From: Clarkia xantiana subsp. parviflora
Taxonomy: Eukaryota > Streptophyta > Magnoliopsida > Myrtales > Onagraceae
NCBI GenBank assembly: GCA_036873135.1
Contig: JAPTYO010000008.1
Coordinates: 44,248,441-44,312,440, forward strand
Reading direction: 5' to 3'
DNA length: 64,000 nucleotides
This document shows, piece after piece, positions 55,698 through 64,000 of the stretch (positions are counted from its first letter, which is position 1; every line of letters begins with the position of its first letter). The notes under the pieces are model-generated. The model searched no databases and was not told where the DNA came from. It saw only the letters and a list, made by a program, of their open reading frames with translations. The position numbers and the translations under genes were made by a program.

Positions 55698-57593
55698 TCA
55701 TGCTTCTACAGCGCATACCTCCGATGGATCGATGGTTGAGATAATCACTCTCTCCAGGAAGTGCACCTTCCGATTCTCCTCAGGGGTCACTCCTAGAGCA
55801 AACTTTCTTAAGGCGTCTGCCTCCGCGTTTTCTTCCCTCGGGATTGCCTCGATATCAAAGCTTTTGAAGCTTCCCTTCAAAGTCTGCACCTCGTGCAAAT
55901 ACTTCCTCATTGTCGGGCTCTTGGCTTCATAGTTCCTCTGGACTTGATTTACGATCAAGCTGGCATCGCACTTCACTTTCAAATGGTCGACTCCCGTACC
56001 CTTGGCAATCTTGAGACCCGTGATGAGAGCCTCGTACTCCGCTTCATTGTTGGTGGCCTTGAACGTCAAGGCCAAGGCATATCGCAGGGGCTCGCCTCCA
56101 CCGGGCGGTATCAATACGAATCCTGCCCCCGATCCTTCTACACTTGATGAACCATCAGTGTACATCTCCCAAGTGTTCTCCTCATTTGGCTGTTCTGGCT
56201 GATCTGTTATCGGGGTCTGTTCTGCTATCAGGACCTCCATGGTTGCCCCCTCTGCGGGACCTGTTACTTCCAGATCGGGTGCCGTAGACTCAGCTATAAA
56301 ATCCGCCAATGCCTGGCCCTTAATAGCAGTTCTCGGAGCAAAATGGATACGGAACTCCGTAAGCTCGATGGCCCATTTCACCAATCTCCCCGACGCTTCC
56401 GGTCGGTTCAAAAAGTGCTTCAAGGGCTGATTGGTCAACACTGTAACCTCGTGTGCATGGAAGTAAGGTCGGAGCTTTCGAGCGGCGATAATTAACGCAA
56501 AGAGATACTTCTCAATGGCGGGATAGTTCATTTCTGACTTGGCAAATGCCTTGCTTACATAATAGACAGGCACTTGGTTGCCCTTGACAATCTTAATCAA
56601 AACAGAACTAACAGCAACATCAGAAACAGCCAAATAGAGATAAAGCGGCTCGCCTGGAGCCGGTTTCGCCAACGGCGGGAGGGTACGGAGATGCTGTTTG
56701 AGCGCTTGGAATGCCTCCTCGCACTTGTCGGACCATTCAAACTTCTTGTGAGCCCTTAGCACATCAAAAAATGGCATGGCTCTGTCACTCGCCTTGGATA
56801 GGAACCGATTCATCGCGGCCAACCGGCCATTCAACACTTGAACCTCCCGATGATTCTTCGGGGACTGCATCTCTTCGATTGCACGCAGCTTCTCAGGATT
56901 CACCTCGATTCCTCTCTGGCTCACCATGAACCCTAGGAACTTCCCCGAGTTCACCCCGAAAGCACACTTGTCTGGGTTCAACCGAACCTGATGAAACCTC
57001 ATCCGCTCAAACGCCGCCGCCAAGTTTTGGACATGGTCTCCTGCCTGCCGGGACTTCACGAGCATGTCATCCACATACGCCTCCATCGTCTTTCCCAGCA
57101 TGTCCCTGAAAAACTTGTTCACCATCCGCTGGTAAGTTGCTCCGGCATTGATCAATCCGAAGGGCATCACGTCGTAGTGGTAGACGTCGTTGTCAGCGTA
57201 AAAAGCTGTGTGGGGGGCATCCTCCTTCGCCATCTTGATCTGGTTGTATCCGGAATAGGCATCCATGAAGCTCAACAGCTCATGTCCCGACGTGGCATCC
57301 ACCAACTGGTCAATCCTCGGGAGCGGGTAGCAATCCTTCGGGCAGGCCTTGTTCAAGTCGCGGAAATCGACACACATCCGCCACTTCCCGTTACTCTTTC
57401 GCACCAGGACTGGGTTAGCGACCCATGTCAGGAATCGGAGCTCCTTGATGAATCCAGCATCGAGCAGTCTGCCCACCTCCTGCTGGATCGCGATCCTCTT
57501 GTCCGCGCCCATCGGACGCCTCCTCTGCGCGATAGGCTTGATTGCGGGGTCAACCTTCAGCTCGTGCACGATCACATCGGGACTGATTCCTGG
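55698..57593 (-). pseudogene. T3 reverse transcriptase, RNase H and archaeal-type RNase H
   Basis: Open without interruption from the T4 border to a TGA at 55698-55700. In order: WRMCVDFRDLNKACPKDCYP, DAYSGYNQIKM, FGLINAGATYQRM and AYVDDMLVKS (reverse transcriptase); YYVSKAFAKSEMNYPAIEKY and ARKLRPYFHAHEVTVLTNQP (RNase H); then ENTWEMYTDGSSSVEGSGAG, NNEAEYEALITGL, VKCDASLIVNQV and EENAEADALRKFALG (archaeal-type RNase H). All catalytic acids are visible. The 5' part of pol is cut off by T4 at 57593 on a codon boundary. Confidence 0.92.
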
Positions 57594-58287
57594 TGATGGG
57601 TTCGATTACAGCCGTCAGGCCCTTTAACGATGAGGAAACGGCAGACAGGCCCACCAGGCCCAAAATGAAGGTCAAGATGACCTAGGAGAAGGGTCCCAAC
57701 GAAGGGAGTCCCGATGATGAAAGGTCCCGACAGAGTCGGTTCCGACAGGTGAGCTGGAAGCTCCCAATGAGAAGCCTTTAAGTAGGCCCCGATGATGAAT
57801 CCCTAAGAATGATTGGCCCTGTCACGATGACGAGGGCCCCCGAGCGGTGACACAACGAGATAACTCTGGAGTCTCCGACGGGAGTCGGGACTCGTTACCA
57901 GAGGATAAGGCCAGGATACGCGGGGCGTGGCCGAGATACGCGGAACGTAGTTAAGATACACGGAGCGTGGCCGAGATACGCGGGGCGTGGCCGAGATAAG
58001 CGAGATCACATCCGAGATACGCGGGATACGGGCTAACCACCCCCAACGGTTCACCAGGTACCTGAGGCATCTCTTCGCCTATAAAAAGGCAAGAGGTGAC
58101 CTCAGAACGTTACGTTGAATTACATACTCTGAGATTATTGCTTGCCAGTTCGTATTGGGCACTCATTTAAGCATCGGAGAGGGATTCTGGGTCACCGCCC
58201 GGTCTATCCCCTCTTGCAGGATTGCGTGGAGCGAAGGAGCTAGGATCGCCGTCAAAGTCCGTACCGGAGTTCCACCGTGATCCAACA
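57594..58287 (+). repeat. T4 5' LTR
   Basis: 694 bp, TGATGGGTTCG...GATCCAACA. TATA box TATAAAAA at 58080-58087. Repeats of GGCCGAGATACGCGG type lie at 57910-58020. Aligns with the T2 LTRs. Confidence 0.93.
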
Positions 58288-58288
58288 T

Positions 58289-58305
58289 TGGCGCCGTCTG
58301 TGGGA
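58289..58305 (+). promoter_or_regulatory. T4 primer binding site
   Basis: TGGCGCCGTCTGTGGGA one base after the LTR end. The first nine bases match the complement of the plant tRNA-Asp 3' end as I recall it. Confidence 0.8.
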
Positions 58306-58323
58306 ATCAAATATAAAGCTGAT

Positions 58324-59655
58324 ATGCCTTCTACTCGATCGATGGCGGCTGGCAAGCACAGAAGACAGGGACAATCTGGTGGTTCCCGTCACCCCGCTGC
58401 AACAAATCTGGACTCAGTACCTGAACATGAGGAAAACCAGAACCACCCCCCGGCCGAGCTCTCCCACACAGGGGGGCACAATGGAGATCCCGAAGATATT
58501 GCTCCTCAGCACCAGGGCAATAGGGGGCAGGAGGCTCCCCCAGCTACAGACTTGACAAGGGCCGTGGCGGAGGCCATGCCCATGTTTCTGGCAGCCGTGG
58601 AGGCTCTCTTGGATCGGAGAGAGGCTGCGAGGAGGCAGGAGGAGATGCCCCCGTTGGAGGAAGTGGCCCCGCCAACAGAGGGTCGGAACGCACAGGAAGC
58701 CCCGCCCCGAGGCCAGGACAGAGGTAGAGCATCCGGTCAGCCGGAGAGGTTCGTGGTTGATGGACCAGGACCAGTACAGCACAGGACCATTCCCCTGAAT
58801 GGTCCCATCACTCCCGACCAGGTGGTAAAGATCGTGAACATCTGCATGGGAGAACAGAAGCCGTTGGTGTCGGAGTTAAGGGATCGATCCACTCATCCCT
58901 TCATTCCCCGACTCATCGACACCCTAGCCCCGCCTGGGCTAGGTATCCCCACGATAAAGGAATACGATGGCGAAGGAGATCCGGTTCGCCATGTCCAGAA
59001 ACACCTCATGGCGTGTCTGGGAAGAGCCCCGAGTGAAGACATAGTGTGTACGCTGTTCCCGAACACACTTGGAGAAAGAGCCCTGACCTGGTTCTTCAGT
59101 CTGCCCCCAGGCTGCATCACTTGCTGGGCAGATATGCACGACCGATTCATTCAACAGTACCAGGGTCGGAGACGTTTATTGAAGAGCGTGAGGTCCCTGA
59201 CCCAGGTGGTGCAGAGGCCCGACGAATCGCTGGCACACTATTACCAGCGATACACCGCTAGTGTGGCAGAAATCGACGAAGAGATCTCGGAAGGTGAGAC
59301 CATACGTACCTTCATTCGGAACTTAACGGCCCCCTATGGTTCCGATCTGATGCACAGCGTGGCTGAGAAAGCTGTGTGGAATATGGAGGCACTGCAAAAG
59401 AGGGTGAAACGGCAAATCGATGTCCAGGAGTCGAAGATAGCCGCGGGAGAGCTGGAGCCCCCTAAGTCGAATAAAGGGAAGCAGTCGGTTAAACCTTATG
59501 ACGATCGCAAATCAAAGGGTAAACCCGACAGTAGTAGGAGTCGAGGCCGCCCGGATCGGAGGGACGATAGGCGCTCTTTAAGGAAAGATAAGCGGGAGGA
59601 TCTCGACATTCCACTCAACTGCTCCATGGCGGAGGTACTGACGGTCATGGAATGA
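58324..59655 (+). CDS. T4 gag (N-terminal 443 codons)
   Basis: The start chosen is the first ATG after the primer site (58324); the frame is also open further upstream, but that part lies in the LTR and primer site. The N-terminal 180 residues are polar and low-complexity. The Gag core is at about residues 180-330: STHPFIPRLIDTLAPPGLGI, NTLGERALTWFFSLPPG, CWADMHDRFIQQYQGRR and VVQRPDESLAHYYQRY. A basic tract (RSRGRPDRRDDRRSLRKDKR) follows. It stops at TGA 59653-59655, where T2 has a CGA codon, and the frame goes on beyond it into the zinc-knuckle part. Confidence 0.9.
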   Translation: MPSTRSMAAGKHRRQGQSGGSRHPAATNLDSVPEHEENQNHPPAELSHTGGHNGDPEDIAPQHQGNRGQEAPPATDLTRAVAEAMPMFLAAVEALLDRREAARRQEEMPPLEEVAPPTEGRNAQEAPPRGQDRGRASGQPERFVVDGPGPVQHRTIPLNGPITPDQVVKIVNICMGEQKPLVSELRDRSTHPFIPRLIDTLAPPGLGIPTIKEYDGEGDPVRHVQKHLMACLGRAPSEDIVCTLFPNTLGERALTWFFSLPPGCITCWADMHDRFIQQYQGRRRLLKSVRSLTQVVQRPDESLAHYYQRYTASVAEIDEEISEGETIRTFIRNLTAPYGSDLMHSVAEKAVWNMEALQKRVKRQIDVQESKIAAGELEPPKSNKGKQSVKPYDDRKSKGKPDSSRSRGRPDRRDDRRSLRKDKREDLDIPLNCSMAEVLTVME

Positions 59656-60617
59656 CAGGGTATCTCCCAGTACCCCCCAAAGAAGGATGGAGAATTCTTG
59701 GGATCTCGCACAGATTGCTACTGCCGATTCCATCGCGCAAATGGTCACGACACCAATCACTGTCGGGAACTGAAGAAGGAGATCGAAAAGCTGATCCAGA
59801 AGGGGAAGCTCAAAGAATTTGTCGGGGATAAGCGGTGTCGATCTCGCTCTCGGTCCCGATCGCGGTCCCGTTCCAGATCCCGCGATCGGTCCCAAAAGAA
59901 GAAGAGAACCGATCCAGAGTCATCCGGTGCTCGCAAGGAGAGACGGGGCACTATCAATGTGATCCTCGGAGGATTTGCTGCTGGAGGTGATACTTCATCC
60001 GCCCGAGAGGTCTATGCCTCTAGAATCCCTACGGCGGTGGTGTTGGGTAAGAGGTCCCGATCCTGGACCTTGAAAGAGGAGATGGTAATCTCCTTTTCGT
60101 CGGAAGATCTCATAGGCGTGGAGACTCCGCACGACGATGCCTTGGTGGTAACTTTGGATGTAGACGGGTTCGAAATGAAGAGAATTCTAATCGACGGGGG
60201 AGCTCCTCTGACATCCTATTCATGGACGCGCTGGAGGCTATGGGGAAAACGAAGAAAGATCTAAAGGAGGCAAACTTCCCGATGGTCGGGTTCTCTGGCT
60301 CAACCTCCTATCCGCTAGGAGTAATCACCTTACCAGTGGAGTTTGGTAGCGGGTGGAAATCAGAAAGAAGGAACGTGGAGTTCGTGGTAGTCGATTCCGC
60401 GGGGACCTACAACGCGATCATCGGAAGAACCACCATTAACCCCTTGATGGCGGTTGCCTCGACGGTACACCAGAAGATGAAGTTCCCGACCGACCATGGA
60501 GTCGGAGAGGTTAAAGGCGACCAGGTGGCTTCTCGAAAATGTTATGTTAACGCCACCCGAAGGAGGAGGCGAGAGGCCATGACTGTCCTTCAGACAGACA
60601 CGGATCCTAGAGAATAG
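59656..60617 (+). pseudogene. T4 Gag C-terminus and protease, frameshifted
   Basis: After the TGA the frame gives YCRFHRANGHDTNHC (a zinc-knuckle-like C/H pattern), LKKEIEKLIQKGKLKEF, an arginine-serine tract (about 59837-59896) and the protease loop ILIDGG. There one G is missing from a G run near 60195-60201, and the rest of the protease (YPLGVITLPVEFGSG, AGTYNAIIGRTTINPLMA, VHQKMKFPT) is read in the frame 60222-60617. That frame ends in TAG 60615-60617, where T2 has Glu, and pol continues in it. The triad is D-G-G as in T2. Confidence 0.9.
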
Positions 60618-60644
60618 TTTGGGCGTCCCGCCCCCGTAGAAGAC

Positions 60645-63600
60645 TTGAAAGAAGTCGAGATCGACGGACCCCAGAGGAAGGTGAAAATCGGGTCTGCCCT
60701 GACTGAAGAGACAGCCCAGAAATTAATTGAATTATTGAAGGAGTTCAAGGAGCTGTTTGCCTGGTCCCCCAGCGATATGCCAGGAATCAGCCCCGATGTG
60801 ATCGTACAAGAGCTGAAGATAGATCCCGCGATCAAGCCTATCACGCAGAAAAGGCGTCCGATGGGCACGGATAAGAAGATCGTGATCCAGCTAGAGGTGG
60901 GCAGGTTGCTCGATGCTGGGTTTATTAAGGAGCTCCGATTCCAAACCTGGGTTGCTAATCCGGTGCTAGTGAAGAAGACTAACGGGAAATGGCGAATGTG
61001 TGTGGATTTCCGCGACCTGAACAAGGCTTGCCCAAAGGACTGTTACCCACTCCCGAGAATCGACCAGCTGGTGGATGCCACGTCGGGACATGAGCTGTTG
61101 AGTTTCATGGATGCGTACTCAGGCTACAACCATATCAAGATGGCCAAGGAAGACGCTCCCCATACAGCGTTCTATGCAGAAAGTGACATCTATCACTACG
61201 ATGTCATGCCTTTCGGGTTGATCAATGCTGGGGCAACCTATCAGCGGATGGTGAACAAGCTGTTCGGAGATATGCTGGGGGAAACTATGGAGGCTTACGT
61301 GGATGATATGCTGGTGAAGTCCCGACAAGCCGAGGATCACGTGCACAACCTAACCATGGCATTTGAGCGGATGAGGCTCCACCAAGTTCGCTTGAACCCG
61401 ACGAAATGCGCCTTCGGAGTCCACTCAGGAAAGTTTTTAGGCTTCATGGTGAGCCAGAGAGGAATAGAGGTGAATCCTGAGAAGCTGAGGGCAATCGAGG
61501 AGATGCAGTCTCCGATAAACCATCGGGAGGTACAAGTGCTGAATGGCCGACTAGCTGCAATGAATCGCTTCTTGTCCAAAGCCAGCGACCGATCAATGCC
61601 GTTTTTTGAAGTCCTGAGGGCCAACAAGAAATTCGAATGGACCGCCAAATGTGAAGAAGCGTTCCAAGCACTCAAGCAGCACCTTCGCACCCTCCCGCCG
61701 TTGGCAAAACCGGTTCCAGGCGAGCCGCTCTACCTTTATTTGGCTGTTTCTGAATTTGCCATTAGCTCTGTGTTAGTGAAGATTGTCGAGGGTAATCAAG
61801 TCCCCGTCTATTATGTAAGCAAGGCGTTTGCCAAGTCTGAATTAAACTATCCTGCCGTTGAGAAGTACCTCTTTACGTTGATTATTACTGTTCGGAAGCT
61901 AAGGCCTTATTTCCACGCACACGAGATTACTGTGCTGACGAACCAGCCTTTGAAACATTTTTTTAACCGACCGGATGTGTCGGGAAGATTAGTGAAGTGG
62001 GCAGTAGAGCTTAGTGAGTTTCGAATACACTTTGCTCCAAGAACGGCCATCAAAGGCCAGGCATTGACGGACTTTATAGCAGAATCTACAGCCCCCGATC
62101 TGGAAGAAGCGGGCCCTGTAGAGGGGGCAACCATGGAGGTCCCGATAGAAGAACAACCAGAGAGGGCAGAGCAATCAGAACAGCCAAACAAGGAAAATAC
62201 CTGGGAGATGTACACGGATGGCTCCGCGAGTTCGGACGGATCAGGAGCGGGCTTTTTGTTGATACCACCGGGAGAAGGTGAACCGCTCCGATACGCCTTG
62301 GCTTTAACATTCAAGGCCACAAACAACGAAGCGGAGTATGAAGCTCTTATCACGGGCCTAAAAATTGCTAAAGGCACTGGAATCGATCACTTGAGAGTAA
62401 AGTGCGACGCAGCTTTAATCGTGAACCAGGTTCAAGGGCGATACGAAGCAAGAAGTCCGATAATGAAGAAGTATCTGCGAGAGGTACAAGTCCTGAAAGA
62501 GAGCTTCAAAAGCTTCGATATCGAGGCAATTCCGAGGGAGGAAAATGTAGAGGCAGATGCCTTGAGCAAATTTGCCCTGGGGGCACCCTTGGAAGAAAAT
62601 CGGAAGGTGCACTTCTTGGAGAAGGTGATCTTATCAAACATCGACCCAACACAGGTGTGCGCCATTGAAGCGAGATCAGAGGAAGAGCCAACTTGGATGA
62701 CCCCGATAGTCGCGTACCTGACTACGGGGGCAGTCCCCGATGATCAAGTAGCAGCGGACAGGATACGTCGGATCGCGGCCAATTATGTGATGCTGGAAAA
62801 TCAGCTATACAAGAAGGGCTGGTTCTCGACTCCGTACTTGAAGTGTGTGGCAGAACCCGACACCAATCGAATCCTGAAGGAGGTACACGAAGGGGTCGCG
62901 GCTTGTCATGAAGGGACCCGATCCGTCATGAGAAAAGTGTTGAACTTAGGCTACTATTGGCCCACGATGAACAAGGAAGCAACGGCGTTGGTCCGATCCT
63001 GCGACGCGTGCCAGAGGTACGCCCCGAGTATCGTGGCTCCGGCCGCTAATCTGACATCCATCAAGAGCGCGTGGCCCTTCGCGCAGTGGGGCATCGACTT
63101 GGTGGGACCTCTTCCACAAGCACAAGGACAATGTAAGTATTTACTTGTAGCAATCGATTATTTTTCGAAATGGATAGAGGCGAAGGCATTGGCCAGAACA
63201 ACGGGGAACCAGATCGTCAAGTTCCTCCAGACCCACATCGTATCCAGATACGGGATTCCTAAGGTGGTGATCAGCGACAATGGTCCACCGTTTAACGGCT
63301 CTCAGGTGAGGGAGTATCTGGAGGAGTTGAACATCGAGCATCAGACTGCTTCTGTACGCCATGCTCAGACCAACGGCCAGGTGGAATCAGCCAACAAAAT
63401 CGTGATGGATGGCCTAAAGAATAGGGTCTATGCCTTGAAGGGCAAGTGGCTGAACGAACTGGAAAACGTGCTTTGGGCTGTTAGAACGACACCCAAACGA
63501 TCAACGGGGGAGACTCCGTTTGGCCTCGTTTATGGCACGGAGGCTGTCGCCCCCGTAGAGGTAGCTGTGGCGTCCCATCGGATGAGATATTACGAGCCCC

Positions 63601-63929
63601 TGACGAACGACGAAGTGAGACGTCTGGACTTGGACTTACTCGAAGAGAAGAGGCGGGAAGCCGATGAAGTCCAAGCTCGAATGCGATTGGCGACGGCCAG
63701 GTACTACAATCGGCGAGTAAAGTCCCGACAGTTCTTCGTCGGGGAGCTAGTTTGGCGTCGCAACGAGTTCACCCTTTTGGATCGAATCAACAAGATGACA
63801 CCAAAATGGGAAGGACCTTATAAGGTCGTGGGGATGCCAGCTCCAAATGCGTACAAGTTGGAAGACCTCGATGGCAGAACGTTAAAGCATTCTTTTAGTG
63901 GCGAACACTTGAAGAAACACCATGCTTGA
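60645..63929 (+). CDS. T4 pol: reverse transcriptase, RNase H, archaeal-type RNase H, integrase
   Basis: An uninterrupted 1094-codon frame. Reverse transcriptase has the catalytic YVDD at residues 218-221. The first RNase H lies at roughly 355-470. The archaeal-type RNase H begins at MYTDGSASSDGSGAG near residue 523. The integrase has the H/H and C/C zinc ligands (HEGVAACHEG near 748, CDACQRY near 787) and the triad D818, D878, E914, which gives the D,D(35)E spacing. GPY motif KWEGPYKVVGM is near the end, and no chromodomain follows. The Met at 60645 is only the first after an in-frame TAG at 60615; the natural product would be part of a Gag-Pol polyprotein. The best-preserved enzyme set in the window. 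Confidence 0.95.
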   Translation: MKEVEIDGPQRKVKIGSALTEETAQKLIELLKEFKELFAWSPSDMPGISPDVIVQELKIDPAIKPITQKRRPMGTDKKIVIQLEVGRLLDAGFIKELRFQTWVANPVLVKKTNGKWRMCVDFRDLNKACPKDCYPLPRIDQLVDATSGHELLSFMDAYSGYNHIKMAKEDAPHTAFYAESDIYHYDVMPFGLINAGATYQRMVNKLFGDMLGETMEAYVDDMLVKSRQAEDHVHNLTMAFERMRLHQVRLNPTKCAFGVHSGKFLGFMVSQRGIEVNPEKLRAIEEMQSPINHREVQVLNGRLAAMNRFLSKASDRSMPFFEVLRANKKFEWTAKCEEAFQALKQHLRTLPPLAKPVPGEPLYLYLAVSEFAISSVLVKIVEGNQVPVYYVSKAFAKSELNYPAVEKYLFTLIITVRKLRPYFHAHEITVLTNQPLKHFFNRPDVSGRLVKWAVELSEFRIHFAPRTAIKGQALTDFIAESTAPDLEEAGPVEGATMEVPIEEQPERAEQSEQPNKENTWEMYTDGSASSDGSGAGFLLIPPGEGEPLRYALALTFKATNNEAEYEALITGLKIAKGTGIDHLRVKCDAALIVNQVQGRYEARSPIMKKYLREVQVLKESFKSFDIEAIPREENVEADALSKFALGAPLEENRKVHFLEKVILSNIDPTQVCAIEARSEEEPTWMTPIVAYLTTGAVPDDQVAADRIRRIAANYVMLENQLYKKGWFSTPYLKCVAEPDTNRILKEVHEGVAACHEGTRSVMRKVLNLGYYWPTMNKEATALVRSCDACQRYAPSIVAPAANLTSIKSAWPFAQWGIDLVGPLPQAQGQCKYLLVAIDYFSKWIEAKALARTTGNQIVKFLQTHIVSRYGIPKVVISDNGPPFNGSQVREYLEELNIEHQTASVRHAQTNGQVESANKIVMDGLKNRVYALKGKWLNELENVLWAVRTTPKRSTGETPFGLVYGTEAVAPVEVAVASHRMRYYEPLTNDEVRRLDLDLLEEKRREADEVQARMRLATARYYNRRVKSRQFFVGELVWRRNEFTLLDRINKMTPKWEGPYKVVGMPAPNAYKLEDLDGRTLKHSFSGEHLKKHHA

Positions 63930-64000
63930 GTAAAGTCACCTTAAGTGGTGCCCGATAAAGTCGCCTCAAGTGGTGCCCGATGTAAAATCGCCTTAAGTGG
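63930..64000 (+). repeat. Start of the T4 3' minisatellite
   Basis: Three copies of CACCTTAAGTGGTGCCCGAT-type units directly after the pol stop, matching the beginning of the T2 array at 34556. It is cut by the window edge. Confidence 0.85.

Larger units (their letters stand above)
49408..57593 (-). mobile_element. T3: Tat-lineage element nested in L2, interrupted by T4
   Basis: Its 3' LTR (49408-50169), polypurine tract, antisense gene, minisatellite, integrase, both RNase H domains and reverse transcriptase are present in the minus orientation. At 57593 pol stops inside the codon series just upstream of the reverse transcriptase and the T4 LTR begins. The protease, gag and 5' LTR should lie beyond T4, outside the window. 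The five bases before its 3' LTR are AGTAG. Confidence 0.9.
10464..64000 (-). mobile_element. L2: outer non-coding LTR element (LARD-like), heavily nested, right end outside window
   Basis: L2 is recovered by joining pieces: 3' LTR 10464-10609, 20739-22354 and 39207-40032; internal region 40033-46539; 5' LTR 46540-46970 and 49301-49407, then interrupted by T3. The two LTRs agree in detail where they overlap, for instance TGTCAGACCTAAATCTAACC at both starts, which differs from L1. It has a polypurine tract and a primer site of the tRNA-Arg type but no gag or pol. L1, T2, a Helitron and T3 all inserted into it, so it is the oldest retrotransposon of the stack. Confidence 0.85.
57594..64000 (+). 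mobile_element. T4: youngest-looking Tat-lineage element, nested in T3, right end outside window
   Basis: A complete 5' LTR, primer site, gag and pol and the start of the 3' minisatellite are seen. Only three lesions interrupt gag-pol: TGA at 59653, a single-base deletion near 60199 and TAG at 60615. It lies in T3 pol, in the opposite orientation. The five bases before its LTR (57589-57593) are CCTGG. Confidence 0.92.

Noticed and set aside
58222..58323. Upstream extension of the T4 gag frame
   Set aside because: The frame is open, but it covers the LTR end and primer site. The first ATG after the primer site is 58324.

Overview
The window is repeat-dense nuclear DNA of a flowering plant. 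Almost all of it is LTR retrotransposons, with smaller DNA transposons inside them, and I see no intact host gene. Part of the plastid gene ycf1 lies at about 7120-9740. Grass plastomes have lost ycf1, so a non-grass angiosperm is more likely.

Region by region: 1-7110 holds T1, a decayed minus-strand Ty3/Gypsy element of the Tat type whose gag is gone and whose integrase is split by a 913-bp transposon. A rearranged plastid ycf1 fragment follows (about 7120-9740), then about 700 bp of unrecognised sequence. From 10464 to the right edge everything sits inside one large non-coding LTR element, L2 (minus orientation). Its 3' LTR (10464-40032 with interruptions) is split by L1 (10610-20731, same family) and by T2 (22355-39201, a plus-strand Tat element with GGGCG target duplications). 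T2's own 5' LTR is split by L3 (22918-about 29493), which carries a hAT element (24529-25089). L2's internal region is 40033-46539. Its 5' LTR (from 46540) is split by a Helitron (46971-49300) and by T3 (from 49408, minus-strand Tat), and T3's pol is interrupted at 57593 by T4 (57594 to beyond 64000, plus-strand Tat, the best preserved).

The four T elements encode Gag, protease, reverse transcriptase, RNase H, a second archaeal-type RNase H and a D,D(35)E integrase. This domain order, with no chromodomain, is that of the Tat lineage. T2 and T3 also carry, between pol and the 3' LTR, an antisense gene with its own TATA box and matching introns. Its reading frame is open in both copies although T2's gag-pol has at least ten lesions. 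This is the most interesting object here. L1-L3 have a primer site of the tRNA-Arg type and polypurine tracts but no coding capacity. Their internal parts are tandem arrays plus one conserved block next to the primer site, so they look like LARD-type elements that depend on proteins supplied by others.

Everything was read by eye. Domain and lineage names rest on motifs recalled from known families, and no search or alignment was run.
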